From a virus: 61,231 nucleotides of DNA. The notes under the pieces were generated by a model. That model saw only the letters and a program-made list of their open reading frames with translations, did no database searches and was not told the origin of the DNA. The stretch lies in the IMG/VR virus record IMGVR_UViG_3300049222_000815, positions 1 to 61,231 of that record; one strand, 5' to 3'. Positions within the stretch are counted from its first letter, which is position 1, and every line of letters starts with the position of its first letter. Below, one piece after another: positions 39,382 to 47,637 of this stretch. A program made the position numbers and the translations under genes.

Positions 39382-40436
39382 GAATTATCTATTTTACACA
39401 TTATTTTTTTAAAATCTTGTACATCTACAATAATATTTTTGCGTTTATTTTCAATTTCATTTAGCTCATGGTTTTTGCAGATTAAGTATCCATATTTTAA
39501 GTTTAAAATATTGCAAATGTTCCAATATAGAATTGTAAAATAATCTTCATTAAATATTTCAATTACTTTGGTGTTTGGCTGACAAAAACTTAGGTTAGCT
39601 AAAGATGCTCCATGCGGAGCAACAATATGGGATGCAGAGTTAAAAAATTTAGCTTGACGAGATATTGACATGCGGCTAGTGTCAATTTTTTTGTAGCCTT
39701 TGTTTTTCAAAATACTCCAAAGTTCTCGCTCATTTAATATACTCCTACCTACTGCAGGATATCTGGGTATATATAATTTAAGGTTTTGTCTATAATTCTT
39801 TTTAAGGAAGGTCTGCTTTAAAAAATCTAATGACCACTTCGTTAAATAAATATGTCTATTTGGTCTGGAGGGAATAATTAAATTTTTAAATTTGTATACT
39901 TGAGATTCTTCTTGCTGCATGCATTTAGAAAGAGGTACTCGCAATTTATCTAAACTCTCTCTTACAAAGTTGCCAGTAATTTTAGGAATCAAAATATTAG
40001 AAATATCTCTCCAGTTTAAATTAAAGTCTTGCAAGAGCTTAATTCTTGGTAGTATTTGACATAACCAATGAAAATAATTAAAACCAGAATCTAAAGACAA
40101 AAGCACGCATAAGTCATTGTAAGTTGATGTCGAACTCACTGGTAAGTCGAATTGGTATGAAGTTGAAATGTCTTCAAATTTAATTTTATCTTTAATCGCA
40201 GAAATAGAACCAGATTGATTATGTGAGTGTATTTCAATATCACTAACTAAAGCAACAAATGGGTCGTCGTGTTTATATGATTTTACTTTATTAATATAAT
40301 TATTAAAATCAATATTAGAATTGTTATCTATGCTGATTGGCTGTGTGGAAAACTTAACCCCCAGTTCTGACTGGGGCAGTTTGGAGATAGAATCTTTCCA
40401 ATCTGTATTAACGTTGATATAATCTGACAATTTCAT
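39378..40436 (-). CDS. Glycosyltransferase family 61-like (DUF563)
   Basis: 352 aa. NYFHWLCQILPRIKLLQDF (~residues 133-151) and HIVAPHGASLANLSFCQPN (~285-303) are the two hallmark motifs of GT61 enzymes (for example xylosyl- or GlcNAc-transferases). NKGYKKIDTSRMSISRQAKFF matches the region before the second motif. Retains the HGA residues expected for catalysis. Four-base overlap with upstream two-domain transferase. Confidence 0.85.
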   Translation of the reverse strand: MKLSDYINVNTDWKDSISKLPQSELGVKFSTQPISIDNNSNIDFNNYINKVKSYKHDDPFVALVSDIEIHSHNQSGSISAIKDKIKFEDISTSYQFDLPVSSTSTYNDLCVLLSLDSGFNYFHWLCQILPRIKLLQDFNLNWRDISNILIPKITGNFVRESLDKLRVPLSKCMQQEESQVYKFKNLIIPSRPNRHIYLTKWSLDFLKQTFLKKNYRQNLKLYIPRYPAVGRSILNERELWSILKNKGYKKIDTSRMSISRQAKFFNSASHIVAPHGASLANLSFCQPNTKVIEIFNEDYFTILYWNICNILNLKYGYLICKNHELNEIENKRKNIIVDVQDFKKIMCKIDNS

Positions 40437-42064
40437 AAACGATTAATTTTTTTAGAAAGCCAATGAAGTATGTTTGAGTGACTTGGTTGATGATAAACTT
40501 TACTTTCTAAGGGTTCTGATTTGTTAAATCTATAAAGTAGAGAGGAGTCTTCAAGAATGTTAACAGTATTTAAATATTGCCTATCATTAGGAGTAGAAAT
40601 ATTCATTTGTTTTATTTTATTTAAAACTTCATAATTAATTGTATCATGTTCGTTTTGGTAAATATTCCAGTGTGGAGTTGTTGCAAAGAAATCATCCCTT
40701 AGTTTGCCAAAACATAAATTAAGTTTAGATAAATTTAAATTAATTTTATTTAAATAATCTTTTAATACTATTTCTGGATTCCATACATATTTATTATAAT
40801 AACTACTCCATGTTAAATGATTTTGATCATTGTGAAAATCTTGATACCATTCTTGAGTAAAGTAGTCATATATAGACATTCTTTTGCAGGCGTTACTAAA
40901 GTTGGATATAAAAAACCTATCATTGAGTCCATTGAGATGGTTGTCATGACTTGCCGAATAGTAATTATTATTATCTAATAAATTAATATTATCTAATGAA
41001 TTGAAATAGTACAAATCTGGGCGACACCAAATAACCCAATCATAGTCATAGTTTTGATTTAGTGATTTTTCTTGCATTATATTTAAGCAAGATTTCATAG
41101 AACTCCATTGAAGCAAATTACCTTTAACCCCATTGATTTGAAATGCCATATTAATATCAAACTTAAGAAATTCAGAGACATCTGGGTCCGATTCAAACTT
41201 AACAGTGAATTCATTACAATAGCTCTCTAAAGACTTTAATGTAATAATATTTTTGTAAGTTTTACTTGCAGAAGGGAAATGACCAATAAAGTCAGGTTTG
41301 TTTGGTAAACTTTTAATTATTCTGGTAATTAAAGATATTGATGCAAATTCAAAATTACGCAAAAGAGAAGATGTGCATATTAGGATTTTGGGATTTTTGG
41401 TTTTGTATTTATTGAGTTTTAAGGAAGCGGTTTTATTTTTTACAAAATCTAATTGTTTTATTTTGTTTTGAATACCTATACACCAATTTGCGTGATGCAA
41501 GATAATTTCTTTAGGTATAGTTAAGTTGTTGATAGATTCATATTTAAATCCTGGATTCCAAAAATGTTTTCTGTCTAAGTATTTCCATTTAAAATTGATT
41601 TTTGATTCACTTAATAATAAATTATTAATTTCTACTTGTTCTCCACTGCCAGATTTTTTGTTTTTTAGGTTTATTAGAACTAATTCCATAAACTTAATTA
41701 GATCAAGAGAGCATCTGCAGACAAAAAAACCAGAACAGATATCAGGTTTATCATCTGAATTTTTTTGAAAAGCTATGTCATAACCTTTAATTTCTGAAAG
41801 TAGAATGCTTTTACTGCCTTCAAAGAATTGGACATCTACATCTGAACAAACTATAATCTTACCTAAATTCTCTTTCATCGCGGAAATCCACCATTGAACT
41901 TTTTTTGTTTGAGTCTCAATCCAACCTGCATCTGCAAAAAGACCCGTTTTACATACTTGTTTTGATTTTTTTTCTATAATATTAAACTCAGAATTAGCAC
42001 TAGGATAAAAGTATTTCTCAAATAGTAATTTATGAGATTTTGAGTAGAAACAATACAAATTCAT
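40433..42064 (-). CDS. Two-domain glycosyltransferase, 543 aa
   Basis: N-terminal domain (~1-200) resembles nucleotide-diphospho-sugar transferases: KIIVCSDVDVQFFEG (DxD), CSGFFVCRCS, SGSGEQVEIN (late acidic site) and HHANWCIG. C-terminal domain (~225-543) contains WVIWCRPDLYYFNSLDN with an RPDxxYF motif and NDRFFISNFSNA, recalling uncharacterised O-antigen transferases. Two transfers per polypeptide are likely. First gene of its transcript, with no class I promoter seen. Confidence 0.7.
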   Translation of the reverse strand: MNLYCFYSKSHKLLFEKYFYPSANSEFNIIEKKSKQVCKTGLFADAGWIETQTKKVQWWISAMKENLGKIIVCSDVDVQFFEGSKSILLSEIKGYDIAFQKNSDDKPDICSGFFVCRCSLDLIKFMELVLINLKNKKSGSGEQVEINNLLLSESKINFKWKYLDRKHFWNPGFKYESINNLTIPKEIILHHANWCIGIQNKIKQLDFVKNKTASLKLNKYKTKNPKILICTSSLLRNFEFASISLITRIIKSLPNKPDFIGHFPSASKTYKNIITLKSLESYCNEFTVKFESDPDVSEFLKFDINMAFQINGVKGNLLQWSSMKSCLNIMQEKSLNQNYDYDWVIWCRPDLYYFNSLDNINLLDNNNYYSASHDNHLNGLNDRFFISNFSNACKRMSIYDYFTQEWYQDFHNDQNHLTWSSYYNKYVWNPEIVLKDYLNKINLNLSKLNLCFGKLRDDFFATTPHWNIYQNEHDTINYEVLNKIKQMNISTPNDRQYLNTVNILEDSSLLYRFNKSEPLESKVYHQPSHSNILHWLSKKINRL

Positions 42065-42073
42065 GTGTAATAT
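42065..42073 (+). promoter_or_regulatory. Class II box on the plus strand (GTGTAATAT)
   Basis: GTGTAATAT seven bases before the plus-strand ATG at 42081, the same spacing as on the minus strand. It also overlaps the start codon of the divergent transferase gene. Confidence 0.4.
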
Positions 42074-42080
42074 ATTTTAC

Positions 42081-42275
42081 ATGATAGTAACTTTACAGTT
42101 AAAATTTTATAAAGTAATATTAAGAAATCTAGTTCTGTTAAGTATATTAAATAATATATTTAAATCATTTTTAAAAAATGTATTAAATGCTATCAGGATA
42201 GGTAGAGGACTAAGTAAATTCAATAAATTAATTATGCGAGGAGACTCGTCAGCTACGTGCGTTCCTGATTATTGA
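42081..42275 (+). CDS. Small plus-strand protein, 64 aa
   Basis: MIVTLQLKFYKVILRNLVLL at the start may insert in the membrane; a basic segment follows (KNVLNAIRIGRGLSKFNK). It fills a 204-base gap without minus-strand frames and has a class II box. The reading may be chance, but the promoter match supports it. Ends within the convergent gene by seven bases. Confidence 0.4.
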   Translation: MIVTLQLKFYKVILRNLVLLSILNNIFKSFLKNVLNAIRIGRGLSKFNKLIMRGDSSATCVPDY

Positions 42276-43213
42276 TTTAAAAACCAATTAGAAAACCAAG
42301 ATTTATTATCTTCGTTTCTAGATTTTAGGTAAAGAAAAACATACTTATCTAACATTGAGTTTCTAGATTCTAAAACACCAAGATCATTATAGTATAGATC
42401 TTTATTTGGATTAAATGAACTTTTATGTAAATATTTATATCTGTTAGAGTAATTTCTATTTCGTATAGATCCGTGATCTAAAGATGTTGCAAGTTGGTTA
42501 ACGTAAGAAATCTTACCGTCAATTAATTTACCCCACTTACTTGACCAATTTAAGAAGTTAACATAATGGCTGTCTGTACTTAATAACTTAACTGGGTGAT
42601 GACGCATTAATAAATTAATATCATACATACCGTTAAAAGAGCCAAGCCACAATAAACTATCTCCACCTCCAATGATAGAGGTATCGTATAAATTACAATC
42701 GTATAGCACTTCTGATCTAGCAGCCCAACCATAACCCATTGAGTAAGACTCATTAATAGGAAGTATATTTCCAGCATTTAACCAATAATATACACAGCCC
42801 AATTTTGAAATAGGATTAACTGTAGAGAAATAACTATCAGAGCTAGAAAATAATTGACATAAATTATTAGATTGTAAATGCATGATTGTTTTTTTTGGCC
42901 AATCTGTATCGCTGAAAATTATATCTGAATCAAGCCAAGCTATATTCTCATAGCCCTCGCATAATAAAATATCAATTCCAATATTAAGTAAATTTTCTTT
43001 ACGCCACAAGCAACCTTTAGCTCTAACCTTAAATGTATTGAAGTGATCGGGCAGCGATAAATAATTATCATGCCTCAAAAGCTCAACAATTTGTATGTTG
43101 GTAGTTTGAGAACGTAGATGAGAATAAAACTTAAGAAAATTCTTGAATTTGCTTTTATATCCACACGGATTAAAATAACAACATGTAATTCCTAAACCTT
43201 TGTCTTGTGGCAT
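42269..43213 (-). CDS. GT-A-type glycosyltransferase, 314 aa
   Basis: Conserved features include KENLLNIGIDILL, YENIAWLDSDIIFSDTDWPK (DSD as DxD metal site, ~residues 86-105), and a later GGGDSLLWLGSF motif (~192-203), as in viral and bacterial GT-A galactosyltransferase-like enzymes. The gene is preceded by a strong dyad that overlaps its ATG. Confidence 0.7.
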   Translation of the reverse strand: MPQDKGLGITCCYFNPCGYKSKFKNFLKFYSHLRSQTTNIQIVELLRHDNYLSLPDHFNTFKVRAKGCLWRKENLLNIGIDILLCEGYENIAWLDSDIIFSDTDWPKKTIMHLQSNNLCQLFSSSDSYFSTVNPISKLGCVYYWLNAGNILPINESYSMGYGWAARSEVLYDCNLYDTSIIGGGDSLLWLGSFNGMYDINLLMRHHPVKLLSTDSHYVNFLNWSSKWGKLIDGKISYVNQLATSLDHGSIRNRNYSNRYKYLHKSSFNPNKDLYYNDLGVLESRNSMLDKYVFLYLKSRNEDNKSWFSNWFLNQ

Positions 43214-43229
43214 AGCATAAATATGCTAT
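43212..43229. promoter_or_regulatory. Dyad ATAGCATA-AA-TATGCTAT at a start codon
   Basis: Perfect 8-bp arms with two-base centre overlapping the ATG at 43213. It resembles the TGCTAT...ATAGCA dyads over -10 boxes at 2801 and 54652 and may be an operator for the same regulator. Confidence 0.5.
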
Positions 43230-43247
43230 ACTATAAAGCAATAATTT

Positions 43248-43493
43248 CTACTTTTTATACATGTACTTGAATTTATTATACCAATAATGAGAACTTTGGC
43301 GTAATGATTCATTGGACTGCCTTACATATTCAAGCATAGAGTCTGCTAGTATTAGCTTTTGATCTACAAATGTAGAAGTAGTTTCATCTCTAGCTTCCTT
43401 TAGTATTTCTTGAATGAAATCTATATAAGGGCATGTGTTAGTAGGAATTTCTGGAGCTTCTTCAACATATTTTTGGATAGTTTTTTTTCTCAT
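43248..43493 (-). CDS. Hypothetical protein, 81 aa
   Basis: Helical: TCPYIDFIQEILKEARD, FVDQKLILADSMLEYVRQ and YWYNKFKYMYKK. Class II box eight bases upstream of the ATG and an isolated location suggest an independent late transcript. No family recognised; small phage proteins of this 'CPYID' type occur in other marine phages in my recollection. Confidence 0.5.
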   Translation of the reverse strand: MRKKTIQKYVEEAPEIPTNTCPYIDFIQEILKEARDETTSTFVDQKLILADSMLEYVRQSNESLRQSSHYWYNKFKYMYKK

Positions 43494-43501
43494 TAAAATA
43501 A

Positions 43502-43510
43502 TTTACACTT
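43502..43510 (-). promoter_or_regulatory. Class II promoter-like box (AAGTGTAAA)
   Basis: AAGTGTAAA eight bases before the ATG at 43493; a weaker match than others. Confidence 0.35.
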
Positions 43511-43537
43511 AAACATGTAATTTTTATGAGATGATTT

Positions 43538-44251
43538 TTATGCTAACCCAAAGTTTTTAAATAAAAAGTTTTTATCGACTTGCACAATAGGCCCTCGCAT
43601 TTGATTATCTAGATTATCACCATGTACAACTTGAGCCCAAATAGGAATATTTGTTTTTATTGATTCAGAAGGAACGTCGTGATGTATAATCCCGTATGGA
43701 GTTTGGGGGTCGTCTAGTGTAGATTTTCTACTAACGAAAGGACCTTTAGGAAACCTAAAATAGGTTGTGTGATTATGATTTGAATGGTTAATACAAATCC
43801 CTTCAGAAAAAGTTATCCAATCCCTAGTACCTAATAGCTCTTTAACTAAAAGATTATAGTCTCTACCAACCATGTCGTCATTATCCGCTCTACTAACTAA
43901 TAAAATATTACTATTATTTTTTCGTTTAAATTTATATCTATCAATAATTAAATTTAAGGTAGATTTATCAGGCAGGTTTTCTTTATTATATATAAAGTTT
44001 AAAAAATAATATTTAGACTCTAAATCTAAAAATTTTTCTTTATATTTTTTGGGAGTACTAGAATCGCACAAAAGAAAAACATGAAAATCTTTATCGCTCT
44101 GATTGAATAAAGATGGAAGAAAGTATTGCTCGAATAGTTTACATCTTTTATCCATCCAGCAATTATCGCCTTTGTATAGATCTAGAACGTTCTGAGCCTT
44201 AGGCTCAAAGCGTTGCTTGTTGAATTGAGAGACTATTAAATGATTATCAAT
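43538..44251 (-). CDS. Putative rhamnosyltransferase-like glycosyltransferase, probable AUU start
   Basis: 237 codons from the ATT at 44249-44251. The first in-frame ATG (44153-44155) is internal: the 32 codons before it read IDNHLIVSQFNKQRFE... LDLYKGDNCW and continue into MDKRCKLFEQYFLPSLFNQ, the conserved N-terminal pattern (HLIVTRFN ... W...R..LFE.YCLPSL) of rhamnosyltransferase-like GTs. No ATG, GTG or TTG occurs between there and the upstream TAA (44255-44257). TACAAT lies seven bases upstream of the ATT. Later motifs LLVSRADNDDMVGRDY (DxD) support activity. Confidence 0.75.
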   Translation of the reverse strand: MDNHLIVSQFNKQRFEPKAQNVLDLYKGDNCWMDKRCKLFEQYFLPSLFNQSDKDFHVFLLCDSSTPKKYKEKFLDLESKYYFLNFIYNKENLPDKSTLNLIIDRYKFKRKNNSNILLVSRADNDDMVGRDYNLLVKELLGTRDWITFSEGICINHSNHNHTTYFRFPKGPFVSRKSTLDDPQTPYGIIHHDVPSESIKTNIPIWAQVVHGDNLDNQMRGPIVQVDKNFLFKNFGLA

Positions 44252-44258
44252 AACTTAT

Positions 44259-44264
44259 ATTGTA
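44259..44264 (-). promoter_or_regulatory. -10-like box (TACAAT) before the AUU-started gene
   Basis: TACAAT seven bases upstream of ATT 44251, the same distance as in the promoter at 54654. No clear -35; weak support. Confidence 0.3.
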
Positions 44265-44299
44265 TTAATAAATCAAATTATCTACTTTTTATTTTAATA

Positions 44300-45238
44300 T
44301 TATGATCTTAAAGTTTTATTTTGAAGCCTGTAAACGAAATCATTATATGTATCCTTGATGCCTTTTCTTAGTGATATTTTAGGCTTCCATTTTAAATCAT
44401 CCATTAAACTAACATCTAAACGTTTAACTGGGGTGCCATCAGGCATATCCGAATTATAGTGAATGTCGCCTTCAAATTCGACAACTTCTTTTATAATTAA
44501 AGCTAAATCTGAAATAAAAATATCAGAACCCGTTCCGATATTAATTATATCGGGTAAATCTTCTATACCTAACAAAAACAAAATAGCATTTGATAAGTCA
44601 TCCGCATGTAGAAATTCTCTTCTAGCTTTTCCAGTTCCCCATATTTCAACTGAGTCAAGATTGGACTCTTTAGCTTCATGAAACTTACGAATTAAAGCAG
44701 GTAAAACATGAGAATTTTTTAAATTATAATTATCATTATAACCATAAAGATTTGTTGGCATTAATGAATGATAATATCGACCAAATTGACTGCGGTAATG
44801 CCTACACATTTCTAAGCCAGTAATTTTAGCTAAAGCATATGCTTCATTAGTTTTTTCAAGTGGGCCAGTCAATAAGTAATCTTCTTTTAATGGTTGAAGA
44901 GAGTCTCTTGGGTATATGCAAGAACTGCCCAAATTGATTAATCTTGAAATATCATGCTGGTGGCACAATTCAATTAAATTAATATTAATGAAAAGATTAT
45001 CTCTAATAAAATCTGCTGGATATGTTTTATTGGCTAGTATACCGCCAACTTTTGCCGCACAATTGATAACAATATCTGGATTGTGCTTTTTTAAAAAACA
45101 ATTCAAACTGCTAATATCACATAAATTAACTTCAGAACGCGATGTTGGAATGGGTGTATATAGAGGTGAGTTTGATAGTGCGAAAAATACCGAAGAGCCT
45201 ACCATTCCATTACTACCGCAAACTAAAACTTTTTTCAT
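44300..45238 (-). CDS. fcl: GDP-L-fucose synthase
   Basis: 312 aa. NADPH-dependent epimerase/reductase that makes GDP-L-fucose. GSNGMVGSSV (NAD(P) motif, ~8-17), INCAAKVGGI (~58-67), SSCIYPRD (catalytic Ser, ~106-113), ~YALAKITGLEMC (catalytic YxxxK, ~133-144), and SLMPTNLYGYNDNYNLKNSHVLPALIRKFH (read as SLMPTNLYGYNDNY and NLKNSHVLPALIRKFH), the standard WcaG/Fcl motif. Starts four bases into the gmd stop region: a gmd-fcl operon. Works with a phage or host fucosyltransferase. Confidence 0.93.
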   Translation of the reverse strand: MKKVLVCGSNGMVGSSVFFALSNSPLYTPIPTSRSEVNLCDISSLNCFLKKHNPDIVINCAAKVGGILANKTYPADFIRDNLFININLIELCHQHDISRLINLGSSCIYPRDSLQPLKEDYLLTGPLEKTNEAYALAKITGLEMCRHYRSQFGRYYHSLMPTNLYGYNDNYNLKNSHVLPALIRKFHEAKESNLDSVEIWGTGKARREFLHADDLSNAILFLLGIEDLPDIINIGTGSDIFISDLALIIKEVVEFEGDIHYNSDMPDGTPVKRLDVSLMDDLKWKPKISLRKGIKDTYNDFVYRLQNKTLRS

Positions 45239-46284
45239 TTTTTTAATTTCAAATAATCTGCGTCATACATTTTGTAAACCAAAGATTTAAAATCGCAAGC
45301 CCTCACCCAACCAATCTCTTTTTCGGCTAAAGATGAGTCACCACACAATTCATGAACTTCTGCTGGCCTATAAAAAGAAGGATCAACCTCAACAAGTGTT
45401 TTATTGTTTTCGTCTACAAATTTTTCAGACTCATTAGATCCAACGTTTAAATATTTAATTTTAGATCTATCTAAGGACATCTTTACAAAATCTCTAACAG
45501 TATGCATTTCTCCACTAGCTAAAACATAGTTTTTGGGAGATTTTTGGTTCAACATTAGCCAAACTCCAGACATAAAATCTTCTGCATCACTCCAGTCTCT
45601 TTGGGCGTCAAGGTTTCCTAATTTTAAGATTGGTATGTCTTTCCCGTTTTCTATAGCAATTTTAATACTAGCAATTCCATGACTAATTTTTCTAGTAACA
45701 AAATCCAAACCACGTCTTGAGCCTTCATGATTAAATAACCAACCTTGGACAGCATAAAGATTGTAGGATTCTCTGTATACTCTAACTATATGTCGAGCTG
45801 CACATTTTGCGGCTCCATATGGAGATTGCGGTCTTAGTGGATGTTGTTCATCTTGTGGGGAGTACTCCACATCACCAAATTCTTCCGAGGAGCCCGCATT
45901 ATAAAATCGACAATTAGGGGCAAACCTCCTTATGGATTCCAAAATATGAAGTACAGAATCTGCATCAGTACCCCAAGTTTGTATTGGATATTTCCAACTG
46001 CCAGCAACGAAAGATTGGGCTGCAAAATTAATAAAATAGTCGGGTTGAATATCAATAATGACATCTCTAATACTATGAGCATCATTTAAATCCATATCTA
46101 TAAGTTCGAATTTTTTTTCGTTTTTTAGATGTAAAATATTATCATGATTAGTCACACTAAGACGCCTAATCGCTCCATAGATTTTAAAGGATTCTTTTTT
46201 CTTGCTTAAAAAATTAAGTAAATAGTCACACATGTGACTGCCGTCTTGACCCGTGACACCAGTGACAACAATAGTTTTTGTCAT
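45235..46284 (-). CDS. gmd: GDP-mannose 4,6-dehydratase
   Basis: 349 aa from the ATG at 46282-46284 (MTKTIVVTGVTGQDGSH), which shares one base with the upstream stop; a longer in-frame extension lies inside the upstream gene and lacks homology. NAD-binding TGVTGQDGSH, NFAAQSFVAGSW, AGSSEEFG, PYGAAKCAARHIVRVYRES (YxxxK as YGAAK), FNHEGSRRGLDFVTRKI and QRDWSDAEDFM are diagnostic of Gmd. Converts GDP-D-mannose to GDP-4-keto-6-deoxy-mannose for Fcl. Confidence 0.93.
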   Translation of the reverse strand: MTKTIVVTGVTGQDGSHMCDYLLNFLSKKKESFKIYGAIRRLSVTNHDNILHLKNEKKFELIDMDLNDAHSIRDVIIDIQPDYFINFAAQSFVAGSWKYPIQTWGTDADSVLHILESIRRFAPNCRFYNAGSSEEFGDVEYSPQDEQHPLRPQSPYGAAKCAARHIVRVYRESYNLYAVQGWLFNHEGSRRGLDFVTRKISHGIASIKIAIENGKDIPILKLGNLDAQRDWSDAEDFMSGVWLMLNQKSPKNYVLASGEMHTVRDFVKMSLDRSKIKYLNVGSNESEKFVDENNKTLVEVDPSFYRPAEVHELCGDSSLAEKEIGWVRACDFKSLVYKMYDADYLKLKK

Positions 46285-47204
46285 TATTTTTTCTTCTTGA
46301 GAATAGCGTCTTGAATTGGCTTGGGTAACTTTTTTTGACTTTCTGTTAAGCCGTTTTCTGCTGAAGAATATAATGTAGCTTTCATTTTCTTGTACTGCAT
46401 TGCACAAGTAGCATAAGTTTTATCCTTATCCATTCCAGCAGTATTCACTAAATCTTTATCATAAGAAGCACAATGGTTCATAAATGCTTTTTCAAGATAA
46501 TCTCCAGCATATGCCTGTGGGGAATTTTGATTACTTTCTGATTCATGTGTGTAACCAAGTTTTTTCATTTTTAAATGATCTTCATAAGAATTAGCCATAT
46601 ATTTTTTACCATTCTTGTCGTACATAGCGTGAGGCTTAAAATCTTCTTTGGAAAGGGCTTTAGATTTTTTCTTGGGTTCTTGGGCTTTTTTCCAAGCTTT
46701 AGGGTCTGGCCTATCTTTATCTCCAGGTTTTGCTGGTTTATAATTTTTACCTTCTCTTTTCTTTTTGTCTCTTATGTTTTCCCATAAACCTTTTTTAGCT
46801 TCAGACTCATCTAAAAATTCTACCATTTCATCTTCAGCTTCTTCTTCGCCCTTTGTGACTTTAGTTACACTTTTCTTTGACCACATTTTGCAAGACCAAT
46901 ATTTAGCTTTAGTTTTTGGTCCTGGATTATCGCAATTATGTCTAGCTCTAAAGGATTTACGACGAGCAGGATCATCTCTTTTAATTTCCATGTTTGGATC
47001 TCCGAAGTTGACTTTAACAACATTACCTTTTTCGTTTTTAACATAAACCGAAAACTTTTTGGGGCCACCTGGAGTCCTAAAAGGTTTATTTAAGCTCTTG
47101 CCTTTATTTTTTTCTTCAGCCCAAGCTTCTTCGGTTATAATTTCTTCATAACCTACTTCTTTAATAATTCTTGCAATAATTTGGTCGGTAAAATCTAATT
47201 CCAT
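46284..47204 (-). CDS. Conserved phage protein, 306 aa, with basic/Cys core domain
   Basis: Core (residues ~42-115): KPFRTPGGPKKFSVYVKNEK, VKVNFGDPNMEIKRDDPARR and KSFRARHNCDNPGPKTKAKYW then SCKMW. I recall this domain in phage structural and capsid-associated proteins, but its role is unknown. The middle is highly charged and disordered. The C-terminus (SPQAYAGDYLEKAFMNHCASYD) is helical. Class II box upstream and gmd downstream in one unit. Possibly a virion-internal or capsid protein. Confidence 0.6.
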   Translation of the reverse strand: MELDFTDQIIARIIKEVGYEEIITEEAWAEEKNKGKSLNKPFRTPGGPKKFSVYVKNEKGNVVKVNFGDPNMEIKRDDPARRKSFRARHNCDNPGPKTKAKYWSCKMWSKKSVTKVTKGEEEAEDEMVEFLDESEAKKGLWENIRDKKKREGKNYKPAKPGDKDRPDPKAWKKAQEPKKKSKALSKEDFKPHAMYDKNGKKYMANSYEDHLKMKKLGYTHESESNQNSPQAYAGDYLEKAFMNHCASYDKDLVNTAGMDKDKTYATCAMQYKKMKATLYSSAENGLTESQKKLPKPIQDAILKKKK

Positions 47205-47212
47205 AACAAAGC

Positions 47213-47221
47213 ATTATACAC
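47213..47221 (-). promoter_or_regulatory. Class II promoter-like box (GTGTATAAT)
   Basis: GTGTATAAT eight bases before the ATG at 47204 and six bases from the Nudix stop. It would drive the conserved phage protein, gmd and fcl. Confidence 0.45.
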
Positions 47222-47226
47222 ATTAT

Positions 47227-47637
47227 TTAAGGCATAAATCTATTTCTTTTGTATTTTTTTATACATTCAACGTAACTTTTGTCAATGTCTCCAATAAATC
47301 CATCTAAATCATCTATGAAAAACCATCCATATTCTGTATGTTCTGCGTTTAAAATAGGGAAAACAATATCTTCTAATTCTATCACATAAAAATGAATTGT
47401 AACATCTTTTTCGTAAATAATTTTGACAAATTTTAAATCTTCTATATTAAATTTTAATTGAGATTCTTCTTCTAACTCTCGAATCGCACAATGCATTGGG
47501 CTTTCATTTTTCTCGATAGATCCAGAAAATGTTGACCAGTAACCCCCAAATGGAATTGGTTGATCGTTCCATAATTCACATCTTTTAGCAAGCAAAACTG
47601 AATTTCCATGAACTAAAGCTACAGAAGAAACCCTCAT
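47227..47637 (-). CDS. Nudix hydrolase
   Basis: 136 aa from the ATG at 47635-47637, which overlaps the nrdA TAA by one base (TAATG); an earlier TTG is less likely. Nudix box: GSIEKNESPMHCAIRELEEE (residues ~40-59) with SQL following, giving Gx5Ex7RExxEE. FSGSIEKNE and HTEYGWFFIDDL fit the fold. Hydrolyses nucleoside-diphosphate-linked compounds, such as damaged nucleotides or nucleotide sugars. Translational coupling to nrdA suggests nucleotide-pool control. Confidence 0.88.
   Translation of the reverse strand: MRVSSVALVHGNSVLLAKRCELWNDQPIPFGGYWSTFSGSIEKNESPMHCAIRELEEESQLKFNIEDLKFVKIIYEKDVTIHFYVIELEDIVFPILNAEHTEYGWFFIDDLDGFIGDIDKSYVECIKKYKRNRFMP

Noticed and set aside
44190-44216. Hairpin GAGCC-TTA-GGCTC as a terminator or RNA
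   Set aside because: It lies inside the extended coding frame of the glycosyltransferase started at AUU; no T-run follows.
46284-46407. 41-residue N-terminal extension of Gmd
   Set aside because: It lies inside the preceding gene in another frame and lacks Gmd homology; the MTKTIVVTGVTG start fits the family exactly.
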